Origin: an uncultured Pelagibacteraceae bacterium | GTDB taxonomy: Bacteria; Pseudomonadota; Alphaproteobacteria; Pelagibacterales; Pelagibacteraceae | Length of the DNA stretch: 64,000 bases | Direction of reading: 5' to 3' | Assembly: GCA_902573385.1 (NCBI GenBank) | Contig: CACGJS010000001.1 | Coordinates: 1 to 64,000, forward strand | In this document: positions 1 through 7,272 of the stretch, in pieces | Position numbering within the stretch: position 1 is the stretch's first letter | How the letters are laid out: each line of letters opens with the position of its first letter | Translations under genes and position numbers: made by a program | Notes under the pieces: generated by a model | What the model was told of the DNA's origin: nothing | Databases searched by the model: none | What the model saw: only the letters and a program-made list of their open reading frames with translations

Positions 1-561
1 CTATTAGCAATATTTAATATCCTTAGCTGGACTAAAAATGAAGGTATTTTCTATGGTTTATTTTTATTTTTTTCATTAATTTTTACTTATAATTTTTCTA
101 AATTTGATAAAAAATTTATTATTGTGGGGACTATAGTAGTTTTATTGTTAAGAATACTATTATTTAAATACTATGATAATCAATTAGATCCTGAATACTT
201 TCAAATGAAAGACACAATTTCATTTGATATACTGCTGTTATTTGAAAAGTTAAAAACTATTACTTTTTATGCTTTAATCTATTTTAGCCAGAATCCTATT
301 TATTTAATAACAATACCTCTTCTGCTATATATTCTTTATAAATATCCAAGAAAAGATATTGTTAATTTTATTTTTTATTTTTTAATATTAAACTTTATCT
401 TTGTTTACTTAACGTACATGTTTAAAATGGATGAAGTTGAGTTACTTATTAAAGCAAGTATGAAAAGAGTAATTTTTCAGACTTCTGGTTTTTACTTTTT
501 AATAATTATTATTTATATCAATAATTATGTTAAATTATTAAAAATTAATAAAAAATCATAG
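1..561 (+). CDS. C-terminal part of a polytopic membrane protein, probably a GT-C type glycosyltransferase (5' end outside window)
   Basis: The frame is open from base 1, so the gene starts upstream; the internal GTG at 124 is not the real start. The visible 186 residues are dominated by about five hydrophobic segments separated by short Lys/Asp-rich loops. A W-T-K-N-E-G stretch between the first two segments resembles the Arg/Lys-x-x-E-G loop often seen in GT-C sugar transferases (ArnT/PMT-like), but no catalytic loop is included. It lies 12 bp before a radical SAM gene on the same strand and so probably belongs to the same surface-glycan operon. O-antigen polymerase or another envelope membrane protein cannot be excluded. 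Confidence 0.6.
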   Translation, partial: LLAIFNILSWTKNEGIFYGLFLFFSLIFTYNFSKFDKKFIIVGTIVVLLLRILLFKYYDNQLDPEYFQMKDTISFDILLLFEKLKTITFYALIYFSQNPIYLITIPLLLYILYKYPRKDIVNFIFYFLILNFIFVYLTYMFKMDEVELLIKASMKRVIFQTSGFYFLIIIIYINNYVKLLKINKKS

Positions 562-573
562 CTAAAATTTTTT

Positions 574-1941
574 ATGAATATTCTTATATTAGATGTTTAT
601 CCTAAAACTACATACAGAATTTCCAAAGATCAAAATGGAGCTTATGGCACTGCTAATAATTATGGTGATGGATTTGTTGCTCAAATATTAAAAAGAATTG
701 TAAAAAAATCAATAGATTTCCCCCAACTATTTGTAGTACAGACGTGTGGGGAGCTTATGAATTTAGGCCATGAAGTTGATTATAGTACCGAACTTGATTT
801 AAATAAAGATTATGACCTTTATATCTTGCCATCATCAATAGTTTGTCATGAGACAGAATTGGAATACATAAAACTTTTAAAAAAAAATAATAAAAAAATA
901 ATAGTCATTGGTCCATTTGCAACATCAAATTTTCAACCGTATTTAAATGCTGGAGCGCACGTTATTAAGGGAGAACCAGAAATGTTTTTTCATAAATTTG
1001 ATAAAACCGTTAATGATCTAAATGATTTACCTGCCATCATTGAAAATTTTACTATTTTTCCACTTGATGAGTTAAATTTTCCTGGGTGGGAAGTTATTTT
1101 TAAAAAATATACTCCCCAAATGAAATTTATTGGAAGAGGGGCCGCAATAACAATTAATTCTTCAAGAGGGTGCCCATATTCATGTCAATATTATTGTGTT
1201 TATCCACTTCAGCAGGGCAGAAAATTAAGACTTAAATCACCTGAACGTGTAGTTGAAGAAATGATTCATTTCAAAAAAAATTTGAATGTGTCTAATTTTT
1301 TATTTAGAGACCCAGTATTTACCTTGGATAAGAATCATACAGAAGCTATATGTAAAGAAATTATTAAGTCTAAATATAAATTTAAAATCTGTGTAGAAGT
1401 TCATCTAAAAAATATTGATGAAAATTTAGCAAAAATTATGAAAGAATCAGGAATTAATCTTATGTATGTTGGTATTGAGTCTGGTGATGAGGAAGTAAGA
1501 GATGATGCGAATAGAACCTCTGAAAGTAATTTTAATCAGGTAACTAAAGTAAAATTTTTAGAAAAATTAGGAATTAGAGTTAAGGCAATGTATATTTTAG
1601 GCTTACCAAAAGATACTTCTCGTACTTTTAAACAAACAGTTAAATATGCAAAAAAAATTAAATCTTCCTATGCTCAATTTAGTGTTTTTACACCTTATCC
1701 AGGTACTCCAATTTATAATGAATATAAAGATAAAATTAATGTAAAATATTTTGAAAATTTTACTCAGTGGGAATTAGTATTTGACCATCCAAATTTTAAA
1801 ACAAGAGAAGTTACAGATTTGTTAAATTATGCGTATAAGGAATATTATTTAAATCCTAAATGGATTATAAAGTTTATATTAGATAGAATAAAAGATATTT
1901 ATGAAGGTATTAATAACAGGTTATTCAGGTTTTCTAGGTAG
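574..1941 (+). CDS. B12-binding-type radical SAM protein with CX3CX3C cluster motif
   Basis: 455 residues. The N-terminal part (about 1-160) looks like a Rossmann-type cobalamin-binding domain and carries K-D-Q-x-G-x-Y-G-T near residue 18 and S-S-I-V-C-H-E-T-E near 88. The radical SAM core follows. The 4Fe-4S motif reads C200-PYS-C204-QYY-C208, that is CX3CX3C instead of the usual CX3CX2C; the codons TGC 1171, TGT 1183 and TGT 1195 confirm this. Further SAM-domain signatures are a G-I-E-S-G segment and T-P-Y-P-G-T-P near the C-terminus. It is a close paralogue of the protein at 12311-13654. The last 41 bp overlap the next gene in another frame. Substrate unknown; the context suggests modification of a surface sugar or lipid. 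The family call is strong, the role is not. Confidence 0.85.
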   Translation: MNILILDVYPKTTYRISKDQNGAYGTANNYGDGFVAQILKRIVKKSIDFPQLFVVQTCGELMNLGHEVDYSTELDLNKDYDLYILPSSIVCHETELEYIKLLKKNNKKIIVIGPFATSNFQPYLNAGAHVIKGEPEMFFHKFDKTVNDLNDLPAIIENFTIFPLDELNFPGWEVIFKKYTPQMKFIGRGAAITINSSRGCPYSCQYYCVYPLQQGRKLRLKSPERVVEEMIHFKKNLNVSNFLFRDPVFTLDKNHTEAICKEIIKSKYKFKICVEVHLKNIDENLAKIMKESGINLMYVGIESGDEEVRDDANRTSESNFNQVTKVKFLEKLGIRVKAMYILGLPKDTSRTFKQTVKYAKKIKSSYAQFSVFTPYPGTPIYNEYKDKINVKYFENFTQWELVFDHPNFKTREVTDLLNYAYKEYYLNPKWIIKFILDRIKDIYEGINNRLFRFSR

Positions 1942-2707
1942 TTATCTTTGTGAAAATTTATCAAAAAATTTTCAAATAATAAAAGTAAATTTAAGAGAAA
2001 TACCTGAAGAAAATTCAAGTTCATTTAATACATTTCTTGGTAGGTTTTTAGATGCAGATGTAATAATTAATTGTGCCGCCAACCTTAAGCCAAAAACAAA
2101 AAAAGATATATTTATAAACGAAAATTTTCCAAAAAATTTGTTAGATTATTTGAAAAAAAAAGAGAAAAAACCTTTTTTTATTCACATAAGCAGTATTAAT
2201 GTCCTGGTTAATGATAGAAAAGATTATTACACAATAACAAAAAAAAATGCAGAAATAAATCTAAAGAGTCAAAATATAGCAATTATTAGATTACCTCTAG
2301 TATATGATAAGATTAATAATATTATTCAAGCAACTGGAAATTTTAAATTAATAGAACGTTATTTAAATTTAAGATATTTACCTATTTATCCAATGATTTT
2401 TCCAGGCCATATTCATTATCCAGTTGAAATTAATAAAATTTCAAATTTTATAGAAAAAATTATCAATAACGGAAATTTAGGCCGTTCAATTTATAATATT
2501 GCAGGCAGTGATAAAAAAAGTTTATGGGATTTAATTCAAGAAATGGCTTTATATAAAAAAAAAAGATTATTAAAAATTAATTTTCAAATATTAAATAAAA
2601 TTTTACCAAGCTTCATTAAAAAAATTTTAATTAAAAATTCATCAATACTTCAACAAATAATAGTTATCGACCATACAAAATACAAAGAAGAAAAAGAATA
2701 TTTATAA
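1901..2707 (+). CDS. NAD(P)-dependent epimerase/dehydratase (extended SDR family)
   Basis: 268 residues. The N-terminus is a Rossmann dinucleotide-binding motif (G-Y-S-G-F-L-G at residues 7-13), followed by an I-S-S-I strand and a Y-T-I-T-K motif, the YX3K catalytic pair of SDR enzymes. Such proteins epimerise, dehydrate or reduce nucleotide sugars. The ATG at 1901 puts the Rossmann motif right at the N-terminus as expected, so the 41-bp overlap with the radical SAM gene is accepted; translational coupling is likely. The protein is somewhat shorter than typical sugar epimerases (about 310 residues). Specific substrate not predictable. Confidence 0.8.
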   Translation: MKVLITGYSGFLGSYLCENLSKNFQIIKVNLREIPEENSSSFNTFLGRFLDADVIINCAANLKPKTKKDIFINENFPKNLLDYLKKKEKKPFFIHISSINVLVNDRKDYYTITKKNAEINLKSQNIAIIRLPLVYDKINNIIQATGNFKLIERYLNLRYLPIYPMIFPGHIHYPVEINKISNFIEKIINNGNLGRSIYNIAGSDKKSLWDLIQEMALYKKKRLLKINFQILNKILPSFIKKILIKNSSILQQIIVIDHTKYKEEKEYL

Positions 2708-2719
2708 TTTTATAATAAT

Positions 2720-3814
2720 TTAATTAGATTTCCAAATCCATGTTTTGGAAATCATGTATTTAAATATTGTGTCTAAGATAACACCTATTAAAGATGCATA
2801 AAGTGGATTTTTTGTAATTAAGTTAAAAGCTAAACTTGCAGATCCTATACTTGCAATAATACCAGGCAGATTAATTAAATAATATTTTGTTAAATTTATT
2901 ATTAATTTATTAAGTGAATTTGCACGGTTGTCGTAGAAGTTCAAATAATTATTTGCTAGGAAATTTATTGTAGCAGTAAAAAGAGTTGCAAATAAATGAC
3001 TTATATAAAAAGATACGTCTGCTAAATAATACATTCCAAATAAAATACTAAAATGAAATATAAAACCAATGCCTCCAATAATTATAAAACCTATAAATCT
3101 AGAAGAAATCATTCCATTAAACATATAAGATAATATTTGTGTAATAAAAGAAAATGCAACTTGTGAATTTAATTTTGAAGATCCATCGGTTCTAGACTCA
3201 AATTTAATTTCCTTTTCAATAATCTTAATTTTTTTTTTTTTATTTGAAAAAATAAGATCTAAAAGTACTTTAAATCCAGAATTAGCCAATAAAAAAAATT
3301 TTTTATTAAGCAAAGATACTTTTCCAGCGAAAAAACCAGTTAGAGGGTCTGATATATTTGTAGATAAAATTAATTGTAAAAATTTGTTAAAAAATTTACT
3401 TAGAAATAATCTTTTAGCAGAAATTACATCCATTTTTTTTAAATTTCTTACTCCAATGACAAGGTCATTAGCTTTAAGTTCATTAATTAAGTAGTTTATT
3501 TCAGAGGCTGAATGCTGTCTATCTCCATCCATTACAACAAAATATTCCCCCGTCATTGATTGAAGCCCAAATTTAATACTTTGAACTAAACCTTTATCAC
3601 TTTGTCTTTGAAAGAGTCTTACTTTTTCATTTTTATCAAATTTTTCCAAAATATTATTAACAGTAGAGTCTGTAGAACCATCATCCACTATTATAATTTC
3701 ATAATCTTTTTCCTTCATTTCAGATATGATCTCACTAATTAAAATAACAATATTATTCTCCTCATTTAGAGTTGGTATAATAATAGATATTTTTTCAGGT
3801 ATAAATTTTCTCAT
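2720..3814 (-). CDS. GT2 glycosyltransferase (DPM1/GtrB-like) fused to a GtrA-like membrane domain
   Basis: 364 residues in two parts. Residues 1 to about 225 are a GT-A fold glycosyltransferase: I-I-I-P-T-L-N-E-E-N, then V-D-D-G-S-T-D, then the metal-binding M-D-G-D-R-Q-H. Residues about 235-360 hold four hydrophobic segments resembling GtrA/DPMS flippase-like domains (start R-F-I-G-F-I-I-I-G-G, end K-Y-M-I-S-K-T-W-I-W). GtrB-type enzymes load a hexose on polyprenyl phosphate in the cytoplasm and GtrA is thought to flip the product, so the fusion would couple both steps. It is the last gene of a leftward operon, 9 bp after the GMC oxidoreductase. Sugar identity unknown. Confidence 0.85.
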   Translation of the reverse strand: MRKFIPEKISIIIPTLNEENNIVILISEIISEMKEKDYEIIIVDDGSTDSTVNNILEKFDKNEKVRLFQRQSDKGLVQSIKFGLQSMTGEYFVVMDGDRQHSASEINYLINELKANDLVIGVRNLKKMDVISAKRLFLSKFFNKFLQLILSTNISDPLTGFFAGKVSLLNKKFFLLANSGFKVLLDLIFSNKKKKIKIIEKEIKFESRTDGSSKLNSQVAFSFITQILSYMFNGMISSRFIGFIIIGGIGFIFHFSILFGMYYLADVSFYISHLFATLFTATINFLANNYLNFYDNRANSLNKLIINLTKYYLINLPGIIASIGSASLAFNLITKNPLYASLIGVILDTIFKYMISKTWIWKSN

Positions 3815-3823
3815 ATTTTTTTA

Positions 3824-5236
3824 CTAAGTGTTAAGCTTAGAGTGCAATTCATCTGCCAATCTTAATGATAATTGTATGATTGTATATGTTGGGTTTGTAT
3901 AACCGCCAGTTGTAAAGTTTGAACTTCCGGCAATATAAAGATTATTAATGTCATGTACTTTTAATTTTGAATTCACAACTGATATAGACTTATTTATTCC
4001 CATATTAGTACCTCCTAAATGATGATAACCTCCCATGTTTTTAAAATCATCTAAATTATATATATTTTCTTTAGCAGCTATTCTTCCAAGGTCTTCTTTA
4101 ATACAGAAATTTCCAAATTCTTCCAAAAAAGTTTTAGCAGCTAAAAGAGATTCTTTTGATTTATTATAAAACAAATTAACTACTGGTATATTTAATTTAT
4201 CTCTTTCATGAGGATCTAATTTAATTCTATTGTTTTTACTCGGTGGCTCTTCTATATTCATAAAAATATTTCCACATTTTAGGTCTTTTTTAAAAATTAG
4301 ATGAGCAATTTTTTTTCCATATTCAGGCGCTATACAAAGAATATCTTTAATTATTTCTTTGTATAATTTTGTATCTTCTTTAGCATTCATATAAATTGCT
4401 GCACTCAATATTTTTTTTTCTTCTATTAAGTTTTTACTAGCCGCAAAATGTAAAGGACCATCATAATCTATAAATTGATCATTTAATTTACTTTTAAGTT
4501 TTTTTTTATTAATTAATCCTATTCCAGAAATTATCCAAGGGTGATTCATCCAATATTGGCCTACAGGTAGGTTTTTATTTATTAAGCTACCATTTTTCTC
4601 TTTAGTCCAAAGTAAAATTCTAGAATTTTCTATACCACCACAAGCTAAAATAAAATATTTAGATTTAATTTTTTTTGATGAATTATTAAATAAACATATT
4701 GCAGATTGTATTTTTTTTTCAGACCCTTCAAAATGTGATAGCTGACAATTTAGTATAAGGTGAATTTTTTTTGATTTTTCGATATAAGTCTTATATTTTT
4801 CTGCAAATCTTACAGTGGAATATTTAAATTCAATTTGATTAAAATAATTATTTAACTTAGTTTTTTTGAATTGGTTTTTTATGTTAAGTATAGAACAAGT
4901 TTTTGTATTATAAGGGTCTAGGTCTTCTTTTTTAATTGGCCAATTTTTAAAATTATATGCTTCCATTGGTTTAGACCATCCGCCCCAGTGTCCAGAAGTT
5001 CCACCTAATTGGCGTAGCCTACTAGAAGATAGATCTGCTATATTATCTCCAATAATTTTTCCATTATATTGATCCTGTGAATCTTCACTATATTCTGACT
5101 CACCAGCTTCTATTATTACTGATGAAATATTTTTTTTTTCTAGCTCTAGAGCAACGGTCATTCCAGCTGGACCACTCCCAAATATAACTACTGGGAAATT
5201 ATTAAAGTCAATATCTTGAAATTTTCGAAAAATCAT
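3824..5236 (-). CDS. GMC-family FAD-dependent oxidoreductase
   Basis: 470 residues. The FAD ADP-binding motif G-S-G-P-A-G-M near residue 21 is followed by an acidic strand end (I-I-E-A-G-E). A G-G-T-S-G-H-W-G-G-W stretch near residue 78 is a GMC FAD contact. The C-terminal GMC domain contains Y-H-H-L-G-G-T-N-M-G, with the likely catalytic His, and N-L-Y-I-A-G-S-S-N-F. Family members oxidise alcohols or sugars. No signal peptide is present on this protein itself, but its ATG overlaps the stop of a 51-residue Tat-like peptide (TAATG), suggesting export or membrane anchoring through that partner. It lies with glycosyltransferases, so a sugar substrate is plausible but unproven. Confidence 0.85.
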   Translation of the reverse strand: MIFRKFQDIDFNNFPVVIFGSGPAGMTVALELEKKNISSVIIEAGESEYSEDSQDQYNGKIIGDNIADLSSSRLRQLGGTSGHWGGWSKPMEAYNFKNWPIKKEDLDPYNTKTCSILNIKNQFKKTKLNNYFNQIEFKYSTVRFAEKYKTYIEKSKKIHLILNCQLSHFEGSEKKIQSAICLFNNSSKKIKSKYFILACGGIENSRILLWTKEKNGSLINKNLPVGQYWMNHPWIISGIGLINKKKLKSKLNDQFIDYDGPLHFAASKNLIEEKKILSAAIYMNAKEDTKLYKEIIKDILCIAPEYGKKIAHLIFKKDLKCGNIFMNIEEPPSKNNRIKLDPHERDKLNIPVVNLFYNKSKESLLAAKTFLEEFGNFCIKEDLGRIAAKENIYNLDDFKNMGGYHHLGGTNMGINKSISVVNSKLKVHDINNLYIAGSSNFTTGGYTNPTYTIIQLSLRLADELHSKLNT

Positions 5237-5391
5237 TAATCATTTTCATTTAAATACCAAACAAAATTTTTTCTCTTTTTTAATTTTTTTTTAAATTTAT
5301 TGGTAATAAAATTAAAATTTAAAAAAGATAAAGAAAACAGCAGCATTAAATTTTTTTTTATAAAATTTCTTCTTGGTTTATTTTTATTCAT
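5236..5391 (-). CDS. Small Tat-signal-like peptide (51 aa), translationally coupled to GMC oxidoreductase
   Basis: An ATG at 5391 (reverse strand) opens a 51-residue frame whose TAA overlaps the oxidoreductase ATG as TAATG. The N-terminus carries P-R-R-N-F-I-K-K, close to the twin-arginine consensus RRxFLK, followed by a hydrophobic stretch (L-M-L-L-F-S-L-S-F-L), then a strongly basic segment and the C-terminus F-V-W-Y-L-N-E-N-D. By analogy with gluconate 2-dehydrogenase, whose small Tat-signalled subunit carries the FAD subunit through the Tat pore, it may be an export adaptor or anchor. That role is inference; the frame, the motif and the coupling are directly visible. Confidence 0.6.
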   Translation of the reverse strand: MNKNKPRRNFIKKNLMLLFSLSFLNFNFITNKFKKKLKKRKNFVWYLNEND

Positions 5392-5441
5392 CGTATTTAA
5401 ATAAATACACGAAAAATAAGGTTTTTTTAATTAAAAACTAC

Positions 5442-5470
5442 TTTACAAGTTTGGTTTTAATTCGTATATG
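5442..5470 (+). promoter_or_regulatory. Sigma-70 type promoter of the 5S rRNA gene
   Basis: TTTACA at 5442-5447 and TATATG at 5465-5470 are separated by exactly 17 bp. The expected start point, 6-7 bp downstream, coincides with the 5' end of the 5S rRNA (about 5476). This fits a 5S gene transcribed separately from a 16S-23S operon. Confidence 0.6.
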
Positions 5471-5475
5471 GTGTG

Positions 5476-5593
5476 TGCCTGGTGATTATTGCGAAGGGGT
5501 AATACCCGATCCCATTCCGAACTCGGAAGTCAAGCCCTTCAGCGCCGATGGTACTTTGTCTTAAGGCACGGAAGAGTAGGACATTGCCAGGCT
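5476..5593 (+). rRNA. rrf: 5S ribosomal RNA
   Basis: About 118 nt. Helix I is formed by GCCTGG (5477-5482) with CCAGGC (5587-5592). The loop B/helix III region contains the highly conserved CCGATCCCATTCCGAACTCG, and the 3' half contains GAAGAGTAGGACATTGCCAGGC. No 16S or 23S gene is present in the window: upstream is the GMC oxidoreductase operon on the other strand, and rpmJ begins 15 nt downstream. Separation of 5S from 16S-23S is known in SAR11. The exact ends are estimated from helix I. Confidence 0.95.
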
Positions 5594-5607
5594 AAAGTAT
5601 TATTATT

Positions 5608-5733
5608 ATGAAAATTAAAAGCTCGCTTAAATCCCTAAAAAAAAGAGATCTAAATTCTAAATTAGTTCGTAGAAGAGGTAGAGTTTATATTATTAATAAA
5701 ACAAACCCAAAATTTAAAGCAAGACAGAAGTAA
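5608..5733 (+). CDS. rpmJ: 50S ribosomal protein L36 (bL36), zinc-free type
   Basis: 41 residues: it begins [13 protein letters not shown] and ends [12 protein letters not shown], matching the alphaproteobacterial L36 pattern (S-L-K-S-L-K-x-R ... G-R-V-Y-x-I-N-K-T-N-P-x-F-K-A-R-Q). The Cys/His zinc ligands of the C+ type are absent, as in the YkgO-like C- form. It starts 15 nt after the 5S rRNA with no terminator between, so it may ride on the 5S promoter. Confidence 0.93.
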   Translation: MKIKSSLKSLKKRDLNSKLVRRRGRVYIINKTNPKFKARQK

Positions 5734-5738
5734 TTTTT

Positions 5739-5849
5739 ATGGATATTCAAAACCATAAAAATAAATGGGATAATTTCATTAAATTTATGTTGTGGGGAAC
5801 TGTCGCGGCAATAGTAGTATTAGTTCTAATAACGATGTTCTTATTGTAG
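5739..5849 (+). CDS. Small aa3-type cytochrome c oxidase subunit IV-like protein
   Basis: 36 residues with one transmembrane helix. The N-terminal part is short and polar (M-D-I-Q-N-H-K-N-K-W-D-N-F), followed by F-I-K-F-M-L-W-G-T-V-A-A and a Val/Ile/Leu-rich membrane span. This matches the layout of the bacterial aa3 oxidase subunit IV family (COX4_pro_2), and in many alphaproteobacteria this small gene lies directly before pntAA, as here. It lies 5 bp after rpmJ and 9 bp before pntAA. The identification rests on size, topology and synteny. Confidence 0.65.
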   Translation: MDIQNHKNKWDNFIKFMLWGTVAAIVVLVLITMFLL

Positions 5850-5858
5850 GTTTCGTTT

Positions 5859-6947
5859 ATGAAAATTACTTCAATTTTAGAAGATAAAAAAATCGAAAAA
5901 AGAATAGCTGTTACACCTGATGTAGCTAAAAAATATATAGGTTTAGGTTTTGAATTATTTTTACAAGAAAATTATGGATTGCACTTGGGTATTAGTGATG
6001 GTGAATATAAAGCAATAGGAGTAAATTTTCTTAAGGATGAAAAAGAATTAATTAATAGTTCAGATGTAATTATCCAGTTAGGTTTACCTTCAGATGATAA
6101 ACTTTCATTAATTCGAGAAAATCAGATAGTTATTGGAATTTTAAATCCTTACGTTAATAAAGAAAAAATAGAAAATTTTACAAAAAAAAAAATTAATTTT
6201 TTTTCTTTAGAACTTTTACCAAGAATAACTAGAGCACAATCCATGGATATACTTTCTTCTCAAGCTAATCTTGCTGGATATAAGGCTGTGGTAGAATCAT
6301 TTGCTTATTTCGAAAAAGCTATACCAATGATGATGACTGCTGCAGGAACAGTGCCAGCAGCAAAAGTATTAGTTGTTGGAGCAGGTGTTGCGGGCTTACA
6401 AGCTATTGCAACTGCCAAAAGAATGGGTGCGATTGTATTTGCAACAGATGTCAGAATGGCATCTAAAGAACAAGTAGAAAGTTTAGGTGGTAAATTTTTA
6501 ACAGTTGAGGGTGCGGAAAATCTTGAGACAGAAGAAGGGTATGCCAAAGAAGCTTCTGAAGATTTTAAAAAGAAACAAGAAGACCTGTTAGGTGAAACTT
6601 TAAAAAAAATAGATATTGTAATTTGCACAGCTTTAATTCCTGGAAAAAAAGCACCAATAATAATTAAAGAAGAAATGATAAATAATATGAAAGTAGGTTC
6701 AGTGATTTATGATTTAGCTGCTATTCAGGGAGGTAATACTATTTTTACAGAAGTAGATAAAGTAATAGATAAAAAAGGCGTTAAAATAATGGGTGAAAAA
6801 AATATTTTAAATAAATTGCCAATCTCTGCGTCAAGTTTATACGCAAAAAACGTATTTAATTTTGTTGTAAATCTATATGATAAAGAAAATAAGAAAATTA
6901 ATATTAACTTAGAAGATGAGATCATTGAAAAAACATTAATAAAATAA
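5859..6947 (+). CDS. pntAA: NAD(P) transhydrogenase subunit alpha part 1 (PntAA)
   Basis: 362 residues, homologous to the soluble NAD(H)-binding domain I of proton-translocating transhydrogenase (alanine dehydrogenase/PNT family). The N-terminal lobe starts I-L-E-D-K-K-I-E-K-R-I-A-V-T-P, with a Q-S-M-D-I-L-S-S-Q-A-N-L-A-G-Y-K segment. The Rossmann motif G-A-G-V-A-G lies at residues 174-179, and D-V-R lies near residue 200. The enzyme exchanges hydride between NADH and NADP+, driven by the proton gradient. As in other alphaproteobacteria, the alpha subunit is split, and the membrane part is the next gene. Confidence 0.95.
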   Translation: MKITSILEDKKIEKRIAVTPDVAKKYIGLGFELFLQENYGLHLGISDGEYKAIGVNFLKDEKELINSSDVIIQLGLPSDDKLSLIRENQIVIGILNPYVNKEKIENFTKKKINFFSLELLPRITRAQSMDILSSQANLAGYKAVVESFAYFEKAIPMMMTAAGTVPAAKVLVVGAGVAGLQAIATAKRMGAIVFATDVRMASKEQVESLGGKFLTVEGAENLETEEGYAKEASEDFKKKQEDLLGETLKKIDIVICTALIPGKKAPIIIKEEMINNMKVGSVIYDLAAIQGGNTIFTEVDKVIDKKGVKIMGEKNILNKLPISASSLYAKNVFNFVVNLYDKENKKININLEDEIIEKTLIK

Positions 6948-6951
6948 AATT

Positions 6952-7257
6952 ATGGAAATAGACCCTTTTATATTTAGACTAAGTATTTTTATTCTTTCAA
7001 TTTTCATTGGATATTATGTTGTATGGAGTGTTACACCTTCTCTTCACACTCCATTAATGTCAGTAACTAACGCTATTTCTTCAGTAATAATTGTTGGGGC
7101 TATCATTGCAGCATTGGCGGGAAATTCAGAAAGTATTTTTAACACTTCAAATATCTTTGGTTTTTTAGCTATATCTTTAGCTGCAATAAATATTTTTGGA
7201 GGCTTTTTAGTCACTCAAAGAATGCTTCAAATGTACAAAAAAAAGAAAGATAAATAA
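6952..7257 (+). CDS. pntAB: NAD(P) transhydrogenase subunit alpha part 2 (PntAB)
   Basis: 101 residues with about three transmembrane helices (start F-I-F-R-L-S-I-F-I-L-S-I-F-I-G-Y-Y-V-V-W). The segment S-V-T-P-S-L-H-T-P-L-M-S-V-T-N-A-I-S-S is the signature of the membrane part of the alpha subunit, and it ends Q-R-M-L-Q-M-Y-K-K-K-K. It forms half of the proton channel with PntB. It begins 4 bp after pntAA and 15 bp before pntB. Confidence 0.95.
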   Translation: MEIDPFIFRLSIFILSIFIGYYVVWSVTPSLHTPLMSVTNAISSVIIVGAIIAALAGNSESIFNTSNIFGFLAISLAAINIFGGFLVTQRMLQMYKKKKDK

Positions 7258-7272
7258 TAAATATAAATAATT

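Noticed and set aside
5373-5564. 63-codon open frame on the plus strand
   Set aside because: It runs through the 5S rRNA and its promoter, has no recognisable protein features, and is antisense to the start of the Tat-like peptide.
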